Of a DNA stretch of 64,000 nt, positions 1 to 12,300 are shown one piece after another (the first letter of the stretch is position 1; each line of letters starts with the position of its first letter). The notes under the pieces are model-generated. The model worked only from the letters and a program-made list of their open reading frames with translations. It searched no databases and was not told the DNA's origin. Origin of the DNA: Otatea glauca (Eukaryota > Streptophyta > Magnoliopsida > Poales > Poaceae); the NCBI GenBank assembly GCA_036346275.1, contig JAYEVK010000113.1, forward strand, positions 186,001 to 250,000, given 5' to 3'. A program made the position numbers and the translations under genes.

Positions 1-190
1 GTTCTGGTACCGATACATCGGCTCACATTGCCATGGCTAGCTCCGGCGCGAATTGGCAACACGAAGAAGCTGGCTGCATATCGGGCAAGGCGCTGGACGA
101 CTGCGATTTCATTTGTGTGAGCAAGTCAGGTCTCATGCCGATCAGTGTCAAGCCGGGCACTTTTGATCGGGCAAATGAAGTATTACGCCG

Positions 191-1904
191 ATGGGGACAA
201 GAAAAACATTGAAAGCGCTGCAGGATAAAATGAAAAGCTATCGGCAAACAACGGATAGCTACGAAGCCATCGAAGATGTTGAAGAAATTGAAAAGTTAGG
301 TCAAGGCTTCACATCCACCGATTTACTTGAAGAAGTCGATATAGGTAGCGGTGATAGAAAAAGACCAACTTTTGTTAGTGCGAATTTAGATGTAAAGTAC
401 AAGGAGAAACTAATAAAAATACTTAGAGATTACAAGGATTGTTTTGCTTGGGAATATCATGAAATGCCTGGATTAAGCCGTCAGCTTGTGGAACATCGGC
501 TACCTATAAAATCGGGTTATCGGCCGTTTAAACAGTATCCTAGGCGTTTCAATCCAGCCTTGTATCAAATTATAAAAGAAGAGATAGAACGGTTGTTAGA
601 GGCAAAATTTATCAGGCCTTGCCGATACGCGGAGTGGGTTTCCAACATTGTTCCAGTTATGAAGAAAAATGGAAAGCTTCGGGTATGCGTCGACTTTAGA
701 GATTTGAACAAGGCGCGCGAAGATGAATACCGATGCCGATAGGCGATATGCTTATCGATCTTGCATCGGGAACAAGATCATAAGTTTTCTAGATGGTAAT
801 GCGGGTATAACCGGATACTCATGGCAAAGGCGATATACGAAGACGACTTTCGGATGTCACAGTGCAATAGGATTGTTCGAGTGGGCGATGAATGACTTTC
901 GGCTTGAAAACGCCGGAGCAACGTATCGGGCAATGAATCGATCTTTCATGATTTAATCGGCCACATTGTCGAAATATATATTGACGATGTAGTGGTAAAA
1001 TCGTGAGACGATTTCCAACATATGGCGATTTAGAGAGGGTATTTAAAAACATAAGATCGCACGGTTTGAAGATGAATCCTTACAAATGTGCGTTGGCGTG
1101 TCAATACCGGCGAGTTTTAGGCTTTATGGTACATGAAAGAGGAATCAAGTCACCAAACGAGGTCAAGGCCATAGCCAATACTGAACCATCGACATGCAAA
1201 AATGAATTACAAAAGTTGATCGGCAAAATTAACTATCTCCGTCGGTTCATCTCGAACCTTTCTGGTAGAATTTGTGCCTTTACTCCATTACTGAAGTTGA
1301 AGGACAATGAAGAATTTATATGGGGAGCCGATCAGCAGAAAGCTTTCAACGAAGTCAAAAGGTATTTGTCCCACCCTCCAGTTTTGGCTGCACCTCAAAA
1401 AGGGATTCCTTTCAGATTATATGTCTCGGCCGAAGAAGATACTATCGAAGTTGTTTTAGCACAAGAAGTGCATGGTAAAGAGAGGGTTATCTTTTATTTA
1501 AGCCGACGATTGCTAGACGCAGAAGTCAAGTACCCTTTTATCGAAAAACTATGTTTGTCTTTGTACTTCTCATGCACAAAACTAAGGCACTACATATTAG
1601 CATCGGCCTGTAAGGTAATCTGCAAAACCGATGTTATAAAATATATTTTATCGACCCAATTCGCGAGGTCGACTTGGCAAATGGGCTTACGCCTTGGTCG
1701 AGTTCGACTTATCATATGAATCGGCCAGCGGTCAAAGGACAAGTCCTAGCCGATTTTATAACAGGACATGACACAGCAGCAAACTTAGTCTTGGTAGCAC
1801 CATGGGAACTGTTCTTTAACGGATCGATATGTAGGGAAGGTGATGGTATCGGTATTGTACTCACTTCACCCAAAGGGCATAGCTTTGAATTTGCATTAGG
1901 CTAA
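191..1904 (+). pseudogene. gypsy-1 reverse transcriptase / RNase H (broken)
   Basis: The first open block (191-742) holds the linker and RT fingers, with the family's PFKQYPRRF, WVSNIVPVMKKNGKLRVCVD and FRDLNKA motifs. The RT palm continues in a shifted frame at about 770-960 (SFLDGNAG, GLFEWAM). The catalytic YIDD lies at 977-988 followed by VVVKS and a stop. The block at 1003-1719 covers the RT thumb and the RNase H connection (PYKCALA, GKINYLRRFI, FYLSRRL). A third block (1674-1904) holds VLADFI and an RNase H start with FFNGSICREGDGIGIVL. At least three frame changes and several stops break it. The enzyme would copy element RNA into DNA; this copy is inactive. The protein matches the grass gypsy group that carries antisense ORFs. 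Confidence 0.9.
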
Positions 1905-2317
1905 ATAGCCGATGCTCCAACAACCGAGCCGAGTCTGGCGTTACTCAAAGGCTTCTTGTTGTTAGAAAATATTGGAGTAAGATTTGTTGAGGCATATGGT
2001 GATTCACTATTGGTAGTCTGACAAATAAAGGAGAATACCAATGTCGGTATGAAATACTACCGAGATATTTAGAACAATGTTTTGAGATTATCAACTCTTT
2101 TCGTCATTTTCTATCGGTCATATTCCTCGTGAATTGAGCGATAGAGCTAATCTTTAGCTCGGCAAGCATCGGGATATAAGGATTTTGACCAAAGTCGAGA
2201 GTGAAGCGGTGAGCAAAGCGATCATGTCTTGCAGATATTGCTGATTGGAGAACGCAAATAAAAGATTATCTAGTCGATCCATCCAAGCCGACAGAACGAA
2301 AGATACGACAACAAGCA

Positions 2318-3502
2318 TTGAAATACGTTGTTTTGAACGATATACTATATTATCGGACTATGGAAGGTTTGTTGTTGAGATGTTTTGAAACTGAAGAAGC
2401 ACGGGTGGTAATGGGTGAAGTACACGAAGGGATTTGTGGTCCTCATCAATCGTCACATAAGATGAAATGGATGCTCAGACGGACAGGTTATTTTTGGCCG
2501 ACGATGCTAGAGGATTGTTTCAAGTACTATAAAGGATGTCAGACATGTCAAAAGTTCGACAACGTACAACTGGCACCAGCATCGACTTTACATCCAATTA
2601 TTAAACCTTGGCCGTTTACGGGTTGGGGAATAGATATAATCGGCCAAATATTTCCTGCTTCGAGTAAAGGCCACAAATTTATTTTGACCGCAACCGATTA
2701 CTTTTCAAAGTGGGTTGAAGCTATCCCACTTAAGAAGGTGACTAGTGTTGAGGCGATTAGTTTTGTGAATGAACATATCGTCCATCGGTTTGAAATACCA
2801 CAAACAATCACGACCGATCAAGGTACGGTATTAATGTCTAACGAGTTTCAAGGTTACGCCACAAGTTTAGGGATCAAATTGTTAAACTCTTCGCCATATT
2901 ACGCTCAGGCTAATGGACAGGTCTAGTCGTCTAATAAAACACTAATCAAGTTGATCAAAAGAAAAATTGATGAGAAGCCAAGGAATTGGCATTCGACTCT
3001 GTCGGAGTCACTTTGGGCCTATCGGCTATCTTATCACGGAGCAACAAAACTTTCGCCATACCAGTTGGTGTATGGACAAGAAGCCGTTCTACCTGTGGAA
3101 ATCAACATTGAGTCGATATGAATAGCCAGACAGAATGGTTTGTCGGCTCAAGATTACAATGACTTAATGGTCGACAACTTGGATGAGTTAGCGGAGTTAC
3201 GTTTGTCTACGCTTGATCGGCTTAAGAAGAACAAGATCAGAGTTGCAAGGGCATACAATAAAAGGGTCATGCCTAAATCTTTCGATCAAGCCGATTTAGT
3301 ATGGAAAACAATATTGCCTGTTGGTTCTAAGGATAACCGATTTGGAAAATGGTCACCTACGTGGGAAGGGCCATACAAAATTAATCGGTTAGTCGGCGGA
3401 AACTCGTACTTACTGGAAACACTTGAGGGGTATGTATTGCCAAAAGCTATTAACGGGAAATACTTGAAGAAATACTACCCTAGCATTTGGATTGGAGCAT
3501 AG
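2318..3502 (+). pseudogene. gypsy-1 integrase (broken at a catalytic residue)
   Basis: The zinc-binding head is visible (HEGICGPHQSSHK, then CQTCQK), followed by the integrase core with WGIDIIGQ and TTDQGTVLMSNEF, which hold the first two acidic residues of the DDE triad. After ANGQV the reading frame meets TAG at 2924-2926, where family members have the catalytic glutamate codon. The frame then stays open through SLWAYR and SPYQLVYGQEAVLP, has a second stop at 3119-3121, and finishes with a C-terminal block (3140-3502) containing KSFDQADLVW and WEGPYKI. Integrase joins the DNA copy to the genome. This copy could at best make a truncated protein lacking the third catalytic residue. Confidence 0.92.
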
Positions 3503-3692
3503 CCGACTGAAGATCATATTCAGAGCCAAGATTAACACGATGCTGTTAATCGGCTGAAAGGATTGCAAACTCAGAAGATATAAGCAAAATATGAATCGGT
3601 TAAACAGCCGATTATAAACATAACAAGTTACAAACGTTAAGAACAAGCATTCAGAACAAGTGTTTTCAAAACAACCATCAAAGTTTTACAAT

Positions 3693-6030
3693 TCAATACT
3701 GGATGCCCGATCCTGGAAGAGTCGCGCCCAAGGCCGACAGAGCACCCGCTACCTTGGCGATGATGTCTTGAATTTCGTTTAGCAGGCGTTCATCGTCCTT
3801 GGCATTCTCGAACCTTTGGTTTTACCTTGGCGATTGTTTGGTCACATTTTCAACAAATGCATTGCAATGCTAAGTTTTTATTCTTGACTCCGTCTGATGG
3901 TCTCAAGGTTTGTTGGCCTTCTCGATTTGTTTCTCGATTTTGGCTAATTCTTCGGAAGGAATTTCTTTGTTTTTCAAGCTTGGAGAGATTCCTTGGTCGA
4001 CTTGGTGAAGTGCACGGCATCAAATTTACCTTTTTGCCTTGGCGTCGACAACCAATTCATCTAAGAGCTTTACAGCCGGCTTCACAGGCTTCACGTCGAA
4101 TTCGGTCTTGGGCGCTGTCTATGAACTTCTTGTCATCGGATGGCATATGTTGAGCAAGGCTTGCATGGTTTACGGAGGAAGGTCGGCCGGCGGCGGCCAT
4201 GGCATCTCGATCGGTTGATTGTTGGACAAGATCTACGATTGGGGCGCATGACTAGATCAAAGAGCTTGTCAAGGCGCTCCTTCATGCTCGGAGCGGATGT
4301 AACGACATCCGATGCCACTTTGATACTTCAAGGATTTTTTCGATCTACGCATCGTAATCATCGGTAGCCATGATCTACGGATCGTCAAGATCGGCGAGGA
4401 AAAACCCAGCAGTCGATCGGATCGATGGTTACGGCGAGTTGGTGGTTGGAGTTGTTGAAGTTGGCGTGATGTGGGGATTGGCGCGGTGGATATGTTTGGA
4501 AGATCGGCTAAGATCTTCGTGACTTAGGCGGTGCGTTGGCTAAAGGAAATTAAGATAAAGGGTGAGCGATTGCATTAAAATACGTTACTATACAAAGTAT
4601 TGTGACCTACCTCTCCGTGGCCGATCTTTGTCGAAAGCTTTCACCACTCTGCTCGAGAGGCTTGAGAACCTTTTTGCGACCTTAGTGTATTTTCGCTTCT
4701 TCTCGAAGATTGTCGAGCAAGCGATCAGTTAGCCAAAAGCAGTTTTATAAAAGGAAGCGACAATAAAACTTACTAGGTTGTTTTTGTTTTTTTAAGTCCG
4801 ACAGAGATGGGCTCTGTATGCCCAAAGATCCCGATGCATAACCAGTAACGGCAGCCGCCTGCGATTGTTTTTTGGGTTGCTTATCACCCGATGGAGCCGG
4901 AGCAGTTGACTTCTACAAAAGGTAAAAATTGAGTTAGATGCAAAACAAATCTCAGACGATTCAGAAGTAATGAAAGGAAAAAGTTTAGACTCTAAAGCCG
5001 ATACCTCGCTAGAAACGACTACATTCGTATTAGTATATCCTGACGATGAAGTATCGCTGCTAGAGTCAGCATTAGATACTAGTGTCGGCTCCGGGAGATT
5101 TGGAAAGAACTCAGTAATAATGTTAGATGGAGATTTTGACCGATATAAAGCATCTGCAATAACTGACCACCACTGTGTGTAACCTCCGGCCCGTCTGGTA
5201 TTCAAGAAGAAATGTGGTAAGGATTGCATCTGTAAGTCATCGGCCACTTCAAGGACGATTTCGGCAGATGTAGCACTACGGACTCTGGCTCTTGGCTCAA
5301 GTCGATCAAGGAGTGGGAAGCTTGGAATTATTTGGCCAAACCGAGGTTGTCTTGCATAAACCGATGGGTGATAAAACTCATATGATGGTGGAAAGTCGAC
5401 TCCTTGTATGAAGTCCGGCATGAAGGGCGCAGGAGAAATAAAATTGCAGTACAAAGCAAGAGTCTCGGAGGCATTGCGAGCTATCGACTTCAAGTTGAAG
5501 AAATGAAGGCCACGAAAAATCGGCCACCTTGCTATAGCGAAGAAATCTCTACGCCTCAAATCCGTGTCGCTCAGTTAAGGAAAAGAACATATACTTTCTT
5601 GAATCGAATTTCTTTGTGATTTTAGTCTCATTTCTGAACACATGATAAATCGTTAAGCCAAAAGATCGGCTTGCTTGGTATTGCGGAACAACATTTTCGA
5701 CATTGTGTTCTCTTGGAAAAGCTGTGTCTTGATGAGGTTCCAAATCAAATGGTCGGCTAAAAAGCGATCTGACGGACTGGATAAACCACGAGGCCCACCC
5801 ACATTACCCACGGTGAAATCGGCAAAACACGTTGTCGGCGTTTTGAGCAAACAAGTAAATTTTTAAGTCTAAGAAATTCGCGCGTTCCACTCACTGAATG
5901 GTTAGACTCGGAAGTCCAAGATGTATCTTGGTTGGGCGAAGATCCCTACTCGATTCGTGTGGTGGCGTTGTATTCTCTTGATCTGAGATAGTGCACAAAG
6001 TTTACAAGCGAGTGCCAATGACTTAGCGAG
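3693..6030 (-). pseudogene. antisense accessory gene of gypsy-1 (plant-mobile-domain-like)
   Basis: The strand opposite gag-pol carries a decayed multi-block coding region between integrase and the 3' LTR. The longest open block (5559-4792) contains DFIQGVDFPPSYEFYHPSVYARQPRF, followed by an acidic-serine-rich stretch (SNADSSSDTSSS). The pattern of a tyrosine- and arginine-rich YxPxxxARQFG-like motif resembles the aminotransferase-like plant mobile domain found in plant gypsy elements; this is my recognition, not a search result. Upstream pieces lie at 5850-5653 and about 5990-5860, and the 3' part near 3850-3693 ends in GALSALGATLPGSGIQY and TGA (3693-3695). Frames change several times, some possibly at introns. 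A TATA box lies just upstream at 6083-6075. Function in the element is unknown. Confidence 0.6.
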
Positions 6031-6074
6031 ATGGGTTTGATGGCGCTCTCCTCCTTTTTAAGGAGTTCACGCCT

Positions 6075-6083
6075 CCTTTTATA
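6075..6083 (-). promoter_or_regulatory. TATA box for the gypsy-1 antisense gene
   Basis: Read on the minus strand the sequence is CGTATAAAAGG, a near-consensus TATA box, about 50-100 bp upstream of the first recognisable antisense coding sequence. It suggests that the antisense gene has its own internal promoter and does not depend on the LTR. This is inferred from position only. Confidence 0.45.
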
Positions 6084-6099
6084 CGAAAGGAAGGCGGAG

Positions 6100-7714
6100 T
6101 TACATCGAATTTGGGAGAGGCGAGGCGACCTACCTAGGAGCTTCGGTCCTTCGTTCTGTGACCGATCATCGCTCGGTCTTGCCCATCTTTGGGTCGGTAG
6201 CTTAGTCGGTCGGGCGGTTAGGTATTTCTCGGAAGCGGCGTACCGCCTCTGCGAACCTTACGGGTGTTGGCGTTCTTTGTGCACGGCGTGAGTCTTTGCC
6301 TCGGGAGAGGCGTGTCTTCGTCTTGTATGCGGCCGGTGATGGGGTGGGAGCATGACTTGATCGATCATTTAAATCCTCACGGGAAGGAGCCACCGCCTTG
6401 TATAGTCACTTTGATTGACCCGTTCGTGGGGTGCGTGGCGGTTGTCTGGTAGAGGCTTCAACACGCGGCCCTTGGCGGGGTGGTCTTAGCACGATCGGTC
6501 GGGGATTCCGGCCTGCTGCGGTCGGGAGCCCTGCAGTCGGGGCCGGGGCCGTCTCGCCGAGGAGGTCGGGAGCTTAGCTCGGTCGAAGACATTCCTTGGT
6601 CGGTCGGAAAGGAAGTCCGTGTGGCCGCAGTGCTTGATCGGTGAGTGGGTGGAGGCGGCTGTTGGGCTTGAGTGTGCTTGAGGCATTGGTTTGTCACCTT
6701 GGGCCGTTAGGGTACCACATTATAAGTATTAAATCACTGTATACTGTTGACTCTAATGATATACATCATCGATACACTGCTCCCGAAACGTTTTCCAAGT
6801 GCTAGCCGACGACCTTCTACTAGTCCTTGACAATTATGCGGTATACTTAGGTTGGCCCTAATGAAGCACCGCAAAATAAGAATCGGTCGACCAAAGGTTG
6901 AGAAAGCGTCATGCTCTTCGTCCGATACTAATCCATTCACTTTATTATTATTTGCAATATACTTAGACCGACCTTCGCCTTTTGATCGGATAAGCTTATG
7001 TTTGGGTTTAGCACTAAAGGTCGACACATTCTCCGTCGGTCTCAAGCGAGAGTTGAGCAACGTCTAGCGAGGTTGGACCAACCATACAGTCTGAGAACAT
7101 AAAAGCATTAAAAGTATCAGGCCGAAATAACAAGCCGTGGCCACTAAGGGCTCATTGGCCTTTGGGTCGGCTAAACTTAAAGGAATGCACTCTGCTATGC
7201 CCATCCTCTCCCAAGACTCCCTTTGGGCTGCTACGATTATACCAATTTTCCACCCTTTGAGTGCGGTCGACCAAGCCCTAAAACTTTTACTCCAACTCTC
7301 GATATTATATCCTCTAGCCGACAAAGGAAAAGGTCACTTCTTGGTCAATAACTATAGTCGCCTCCAAATTCCCAAAGGACCGGAAAATATTGGTCATTCT
7401 TTATGCGGAATCGGAATAAGTACAGCTAGGGTCCATTGTAGCCGATGAAGGAAGTTGGATGAGCTAAAGGTTTGCCGGAGTACTTCAAGCGGAAAGCTTA
7501 AACCGATTGCGGTGATTCGAGCTGTGCGCGTGAAGAATGACCAAGGTGGGGGCGCATTTTATAGCAGTGAAAATTTGAAGAAGCGGAAGTGAATCTCAAA
7601 AGCGCGGCGGTTAAAACGCACTACCCGTATGTCAAAAAATTGCGGTAGCGAGTAAAAGCGGCAGTTAATGGGTGAAGTTCAAGCGTTAGCCGATTGAAAA
7701 GCCGATTATTGATA
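6100..7714. other. gypsy-1 non-coding interior
   Basis: No coding region with family motifs is visible here on either strand. The stretch at about 6450-6700 is GC-rich and rich in GGTCGG/CCGACC-like words; 6720-7450 is mixed sequence with many GCCGA and TCGGC words. It separates the presumed antisense promoter from the 3' LTR and belongs to the element by position and composition. Confidence 0.55.
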
Positions 7715-7744
7715 TTTTGAAAGATGACATGTCATCTCTCAAAA
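7715..7744. repeat. 30-bp near-perfect palindrome beside the polypurine tract
   Basis: TTTTGAAAGATGACA is followed directly by TGTCATCTCTCAAAA, an inverted repeat with one mismatch and no spacer. It ends inside the polypurine tract AAAATGGGGGCATA (7741-7754) that precedes the 3' LTR. Confidence 0.8.
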
Positions 7745-7754
7745 TGGGGGCATA

Positions 7755-8401
7755 TGTTTGCACCAAAATTTGGCAAATCTAATCATAATCGGCAATGAAA
7801 TAAAAAATATGGACGTTAACAGACAAGTTAAGAAAGTTTGGAGATATTTATGCTAACGGCAAGATTTTTAGGAAATAACTGTTCAAGATAAGGCCGATAC
7901 GGATACGGGCTTAAATCGTGTTATAACGAGGACACTATCGGCCAAAGGTATAAAAGAAGGACCAAAGCAAGTGCGAACATCATCATCAACACAATACAAT
8001 CAACCGACTTTTACTTTCTTCACATCGACTAGGAGTAGTTTTGTAATTTAGACTCTGTAATCGATCTTGATCAATAAAGTTGCGCATCGCCGATTGTTGA
8101 TCTTCTTCAATTACACCCCAGGTTTGATTTATTCTGATTTTATTGCGCATCGCCTTCTTCAGAATCAATCTACCTTTATCCTCTGATTAGCCTTAATCGG
8201 CTAATTGGACTTACCTTGTTACTTTGATCTTAATCGGCTTCAAGCTGATTGGGTCTAAACCGATTGATCGTTACGATCGGCTTTTGGGTAAATTTTATAT
8301 TTTACCTTGTCGGTTATAGGTCAAATCGTTGCACGCTCTTGAACGGTGTTAAATGCGGTGTCTTCTTTGTGAAACCCTACCTCAAGTTTTTGACGCCAAC
8401 A
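7755..8401 (+). repeat. 3' LTR of gypsy-1
   Basis: The LTR starts TGTTTGCACC right after a purine-rich tract (7741-7754) and ends GACGCCAACA at 8401, giving TG...CA ends and about 647 bp. A TATA box (TATAAAAG, 7949-7956) marks the likely U3/R border. The 5' partner lies outside the window, so ends and target duplication could not be checked; the 5 bp after the LTR are GAATG. Confidence 0.75.
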
Positions 8402-9308
8402 GAATGCAAGATTTTTATGTAGAAATCTCCCATTTCAAACAGGGGCCTAAATTAGCCTAATTTGAGGCTCTGTTTGGAGGACGGCAGTTTAATCACATTA
8501 AACGGTTCAATTCTCGGAGAAATTTGGAAAAAATCCTGTGTTCCAAATAGGTCTTGATATTTTGATGAGTAAGTTTCACCGCCATCCTTCGCAACCAACC
8601 CTTCTCGTCTCTTCTCCGTTGCTTGGGTCGGTGTTGATTGAGGTGTGAAGTGTGAACCATTGTTTTCCAAAAGTAATTCTTCTCTATGTAATTTCTTCTT
8701 TGTTTTTCTTGATCAAGTTGTTGTTTTATCTCAAGTAAGTTGTTTACCATTTTCTGTATCCGTGATGGATTCTGTCGGGCCGACTCAGCTGAACAGCTAC
8801 GCAAAAGATTGGAATTAGACCGAATAGTATCACTTCCCCAAACTATAATTGGTGCCGACAAATTTTCTAAAACTATATACAAAAATTATATCATTATATT
8901 TATTGTTAGAAAAAAAAACTTTGGCGGTATTATGAATTTAAAAGATGGAAATTGACTAGTGATAGTGCGGTAGATCAATCAAGGGTCATTCTGCAAAACT
9001 TCCTTGTGCTATTGTCTTGTTTTTCTTGGACCTGGCTGCTATTCTTAATTCCTCGCAGGGCCAGCAGCAGCAGCTGCTGGCTGCTGCAGCCTGCAGGACA
9101 GGATCGAGCTGCTTCGCTTTGCCTCTCCCAGAGGCCAGAGCCACCCACCGCAGCTACCCTGCTCTGCTCAGCAGCTCACGCTAGCCTCGGTGCTTCAGAT
9201 TCAGAGCGGGGGGAAGAGGAAGCGAGGAGTGCCACAAGAGAAGACTAGAGCGAGATCTAGGGTTTGGCGTCTGGGCTTCTTCCGATCGATGCATAGGCGC
9301 TGAGGGAG
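8402..9308. other. intergenic DNA and 5' region of the ROP gene
   Basis: No gene is visible. About 8470-8900 is mostly AT-rich and could hold remnants of a small transposon (GGCTCTGTTTGGAGGAC near 8467). From about 9040 the sequence becomes GC-rich with CAGCAG/CTGCTG runs at 9059-9095, which could fold back on themselves, and purine-rich sequence at 9200-9305. This last part is probably the promoter and 5' UTR of the GTPase gene starting at 9309. No clear TATA box was picked out. Confidence 0.5.
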
Positions 9309-12300
9309 ATGAGCGCGTCTCGGTTCATAAAGTGCGTGACGGTGGGGGACGGGGCGGTGGGCAAGACCTGCATGCTCATCTCCTACACCTCCAACACCTT
9401 CCCCACGGTAGCAAACTCACCATCGCCATCTTCTCCTCCTCCTTTTTGTTGTATGGGTGGTCGATCCGCGTGGATGCTCCAAAGGAATTTCCTCGTCGCT
9501 GGAAAATTCGAAAATTTAGTCCCTTTTCTGGGCTTACGTCCATTTCTGGTGGGAGAAACTATCAGATCCTTCCTTTTCCTTTTGTCTGGGCTAATTTTAG
9601 GGGGCCTTGTTTCGGGTAACTTATGCACAACTTTTTTGGCTTGGCTCTCTGCCAGGATCTTGTGTATTCTTCCTCAGGGGATACTGCCCATTTTTCAATT
9701 AATTTTTTTTTGATGCTGGTACTTCTTACGCAGATCGAATTCTAATCTAGTCATAATACAAGTAACTTCGCTAGTTTTAATTTCCAGGGGTGATATCTCT
9801 ATTTTTAGGACAACTCATCTAGCAGTAGCATATTAAATAGGGACAAATTGCCAAGGCCATTCTCATGCTTTCTTTTGCTCTTGCTTGGCTCAGATTTACA
9901 TAGTATTACAAGTAAAATCATGGTACCTCTAATTTTGTTTGCAATTAATAAGTGTGCTGACGTGAATGCTCCAACAGAAAATCAGAATTCTACCCATAGC
10001 TAATTCTCCACGATTAACCTCTAGATTTTCTTTTCTGGGCGAACGCAGTGTGTTTAAGGTTTGTATGGTGCTTATCATGACCTCCTCCGGTAGCCATATG
10101 TACCTTTAGGTTTTAGTAACTGTGTTTTGATTCTGTACCAACAAGTCAAATGTCGAACCCTTTTGCATTTCTTACACATGGCTTATATGTTACAAGGGAC
10201 ATTTGTTGACCTCTGTGTTACAGGATTATGTTCCAACTGTTTTCGACAACTTCAGTGCAAATGTCGTTGTTGACGGGAGCACAGTAAACTTGGGGTTGTG
10301 GGATACAGCAGGTTCGCCCTTCCCTCCTTTTTTCCTTTTAGTGGAGGCAGACATGAACGACCTTATTTGCATCCACTATTGTTCATGGCCATCAAAATAA
10401 CCGAAATTTGATGAATTTAACAGGACAAGAGGACTACAATAGACTGCGCCCATTGAGCTATCGTGGTGCTGATGTTTTTCTGCTGGCCTTTTCGCTTATC
10501 AGCAAAGCAAGCTACGAGAATGTTTCTAAAAAGGCAAGAAATCTTGTTTTGCTCACTTTCCTCACTTCCTCTCTCAATAAATTATTGTAGTTTATCAGCT
10601 TGTTATCTTGCCTATGATCCATGCATGCATTTTTTCAGTGGATTCCTGAATTAAGGCACTACGCTCCTGGTGTGCCCATAATTCTTGTTGGGACAAAGCT
10701 TGGTATGCCCTTCATCTCCTATTGCATTGCATTTGTGCAAAATGTCACATTTCTCCGGAATTGACCTAAATATATTTTCACTCCCACTCATCTGCAATTG
10801 CATTGTGACAGTTAATACCACATACCTATTTGAAATTATATGCTACACTTAAACTGAATTGTGATTGCCACATAGCTATAAATTATGGTTCACCATGTGA
10901 GTAAATAGGTTGTGCCACTAGCTTATCATTCAAGCATCCTGAAATCCTGGTTAAGTATAAGCGTGTTTGCTGTCATAAATTCACATATACTGTTATAATG
11001 TTATTCATGTCCAAGCAATATGGTAATCTACATGTTTATGATATTCAGAAATCATCTTTAAGACATAGGGTATATGCCCATCTTTGCATGTAGAAATGTA
11101 TTTGAACATGGTTAAATGCAAAACAAACTAATTGAATTTGATGGAGGCATGGTCTCTGCCTTGTAGTATATTTGATTTGGGTATATCGCATATATTCCTT
11201 GAAACATGCAGTTTTGTCTGCTATCAAGGGTCGAATTATTGTGAAGCTGAAAGCTTGTTGAACATTAAACAAGATAATAACTGCTTATTGTCTTTTAGGA
11301 TTGTAGGACATATGTTAAATTTGTAGAGTTGACATCCTTAGGTTAATGTTGGGTTACCGGTTGTGAAATTAAGATTTGATGTGATAGGCGTGTTTCGAAT
11401 TAATGAATGTCTTACACACTGACGTGATATGTTATTGGTACCTGTGAGTTATGCAACATGTAAACCTGAAGAATATCTCATGTTTTCATGCTAAGTTTGC
11501 TAAACAGAAAGGCACATATGAATATCTGATCCATATCATACATCTATCTTATGAAATTCTATAGGCTGTTCCCAAGGAACTATATGCTTGAACTCCATGA
11601 GAATTGCTATTTCCCCAATCTGAGATAGCAGGTTCTAGCATTATCCTTTGGGAAGGCATGCCATGAGTACTTCCAGGTTATCTATGCATTGGCTAGATAC
11701 CACTGACCAATTTTTGTGCCTGAAACACATTTGGAAAGTCCTTCCCTAGGTTCCCAGAATAGCAATGTCAAGTAGGAAGTCTTTTTACTGTTACTAACAG
11801 CCTTATAGACTTACGGTCATGTCAGTTTGACTTGACAATTTGTGCTGTGCTTAGAGCCTTCGACACCTAAAAAGTGTTCTTGTCAAATTCATGATCATGA
11901 GCTGGACTGTTGGAGTTTATTTGTGAGCTGGACTGTTGGAGTTTCGTGTAGACTAGTCAGATTACTTGTGGGAACTGTTGGGTTGCAAATCGTACTCTGC
12001 TTCTGACATGAGTGCATTCCAGCCAGGATTTAGAAAAAAATGTGGAACTAACTGTGCTAGCCACTTGACATCGAGTTGCAATACCTGTACATGATGCCCA
12101 ATTACATGTTAACTGTAAGAATTGCTGTCTAATCGGTGGCTCTGCATATTCTTTCGCTGTTCGGTTGTTTATTGTGCTATTATTGGTTACTTGCTTACTA
12201 GATATAATTCGGTGGTGCTTAATCATTAAATTACTGTTAATAGATCTGCGGGATGATAAGCAGTTTTTCGTAGATCACCCTGGTGCCGTTCCTATTTCCA

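Larger units (their letters stand above)
1..8401 (+). mobile_element. Ty3/gypsy LTR retrotransposon, left part outside window (gypsy-1)
   Basis: The + strand carries, in order, remains of reverse transcriptase, RNase H and integrase (191-3502), then a long region with a minus-strand accessory gene (3693 to about 6030), a non-coding stretch, a polypurine tract and a TG...CA 3' LTR ending at 8401. RT before integrase is the Ty3/gypsy order. Gag, protease start and the 5' LTR lie outside the window. Every coding block has stops or frameshifts, so this copy cannot act alone. The tetramers/hexamers around ATCGGC and GCCGAT recur along the whole element on both strands, which sets it off from the flanking DNA. 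Confidence 0.93.

Noticed and set aside
8493..8882. 129-codon minus-strand ORF before the ROP gene
   Set aside because: No recognisable motif or codon pattern, and its position fits intergenic DNA; not enough support for a gene.
9309..9713. 134-codon ORF from the ROP start
   Set aside because: After residue 33 it runs into intron 1; the spliced reading gives the full conserved GTPase.
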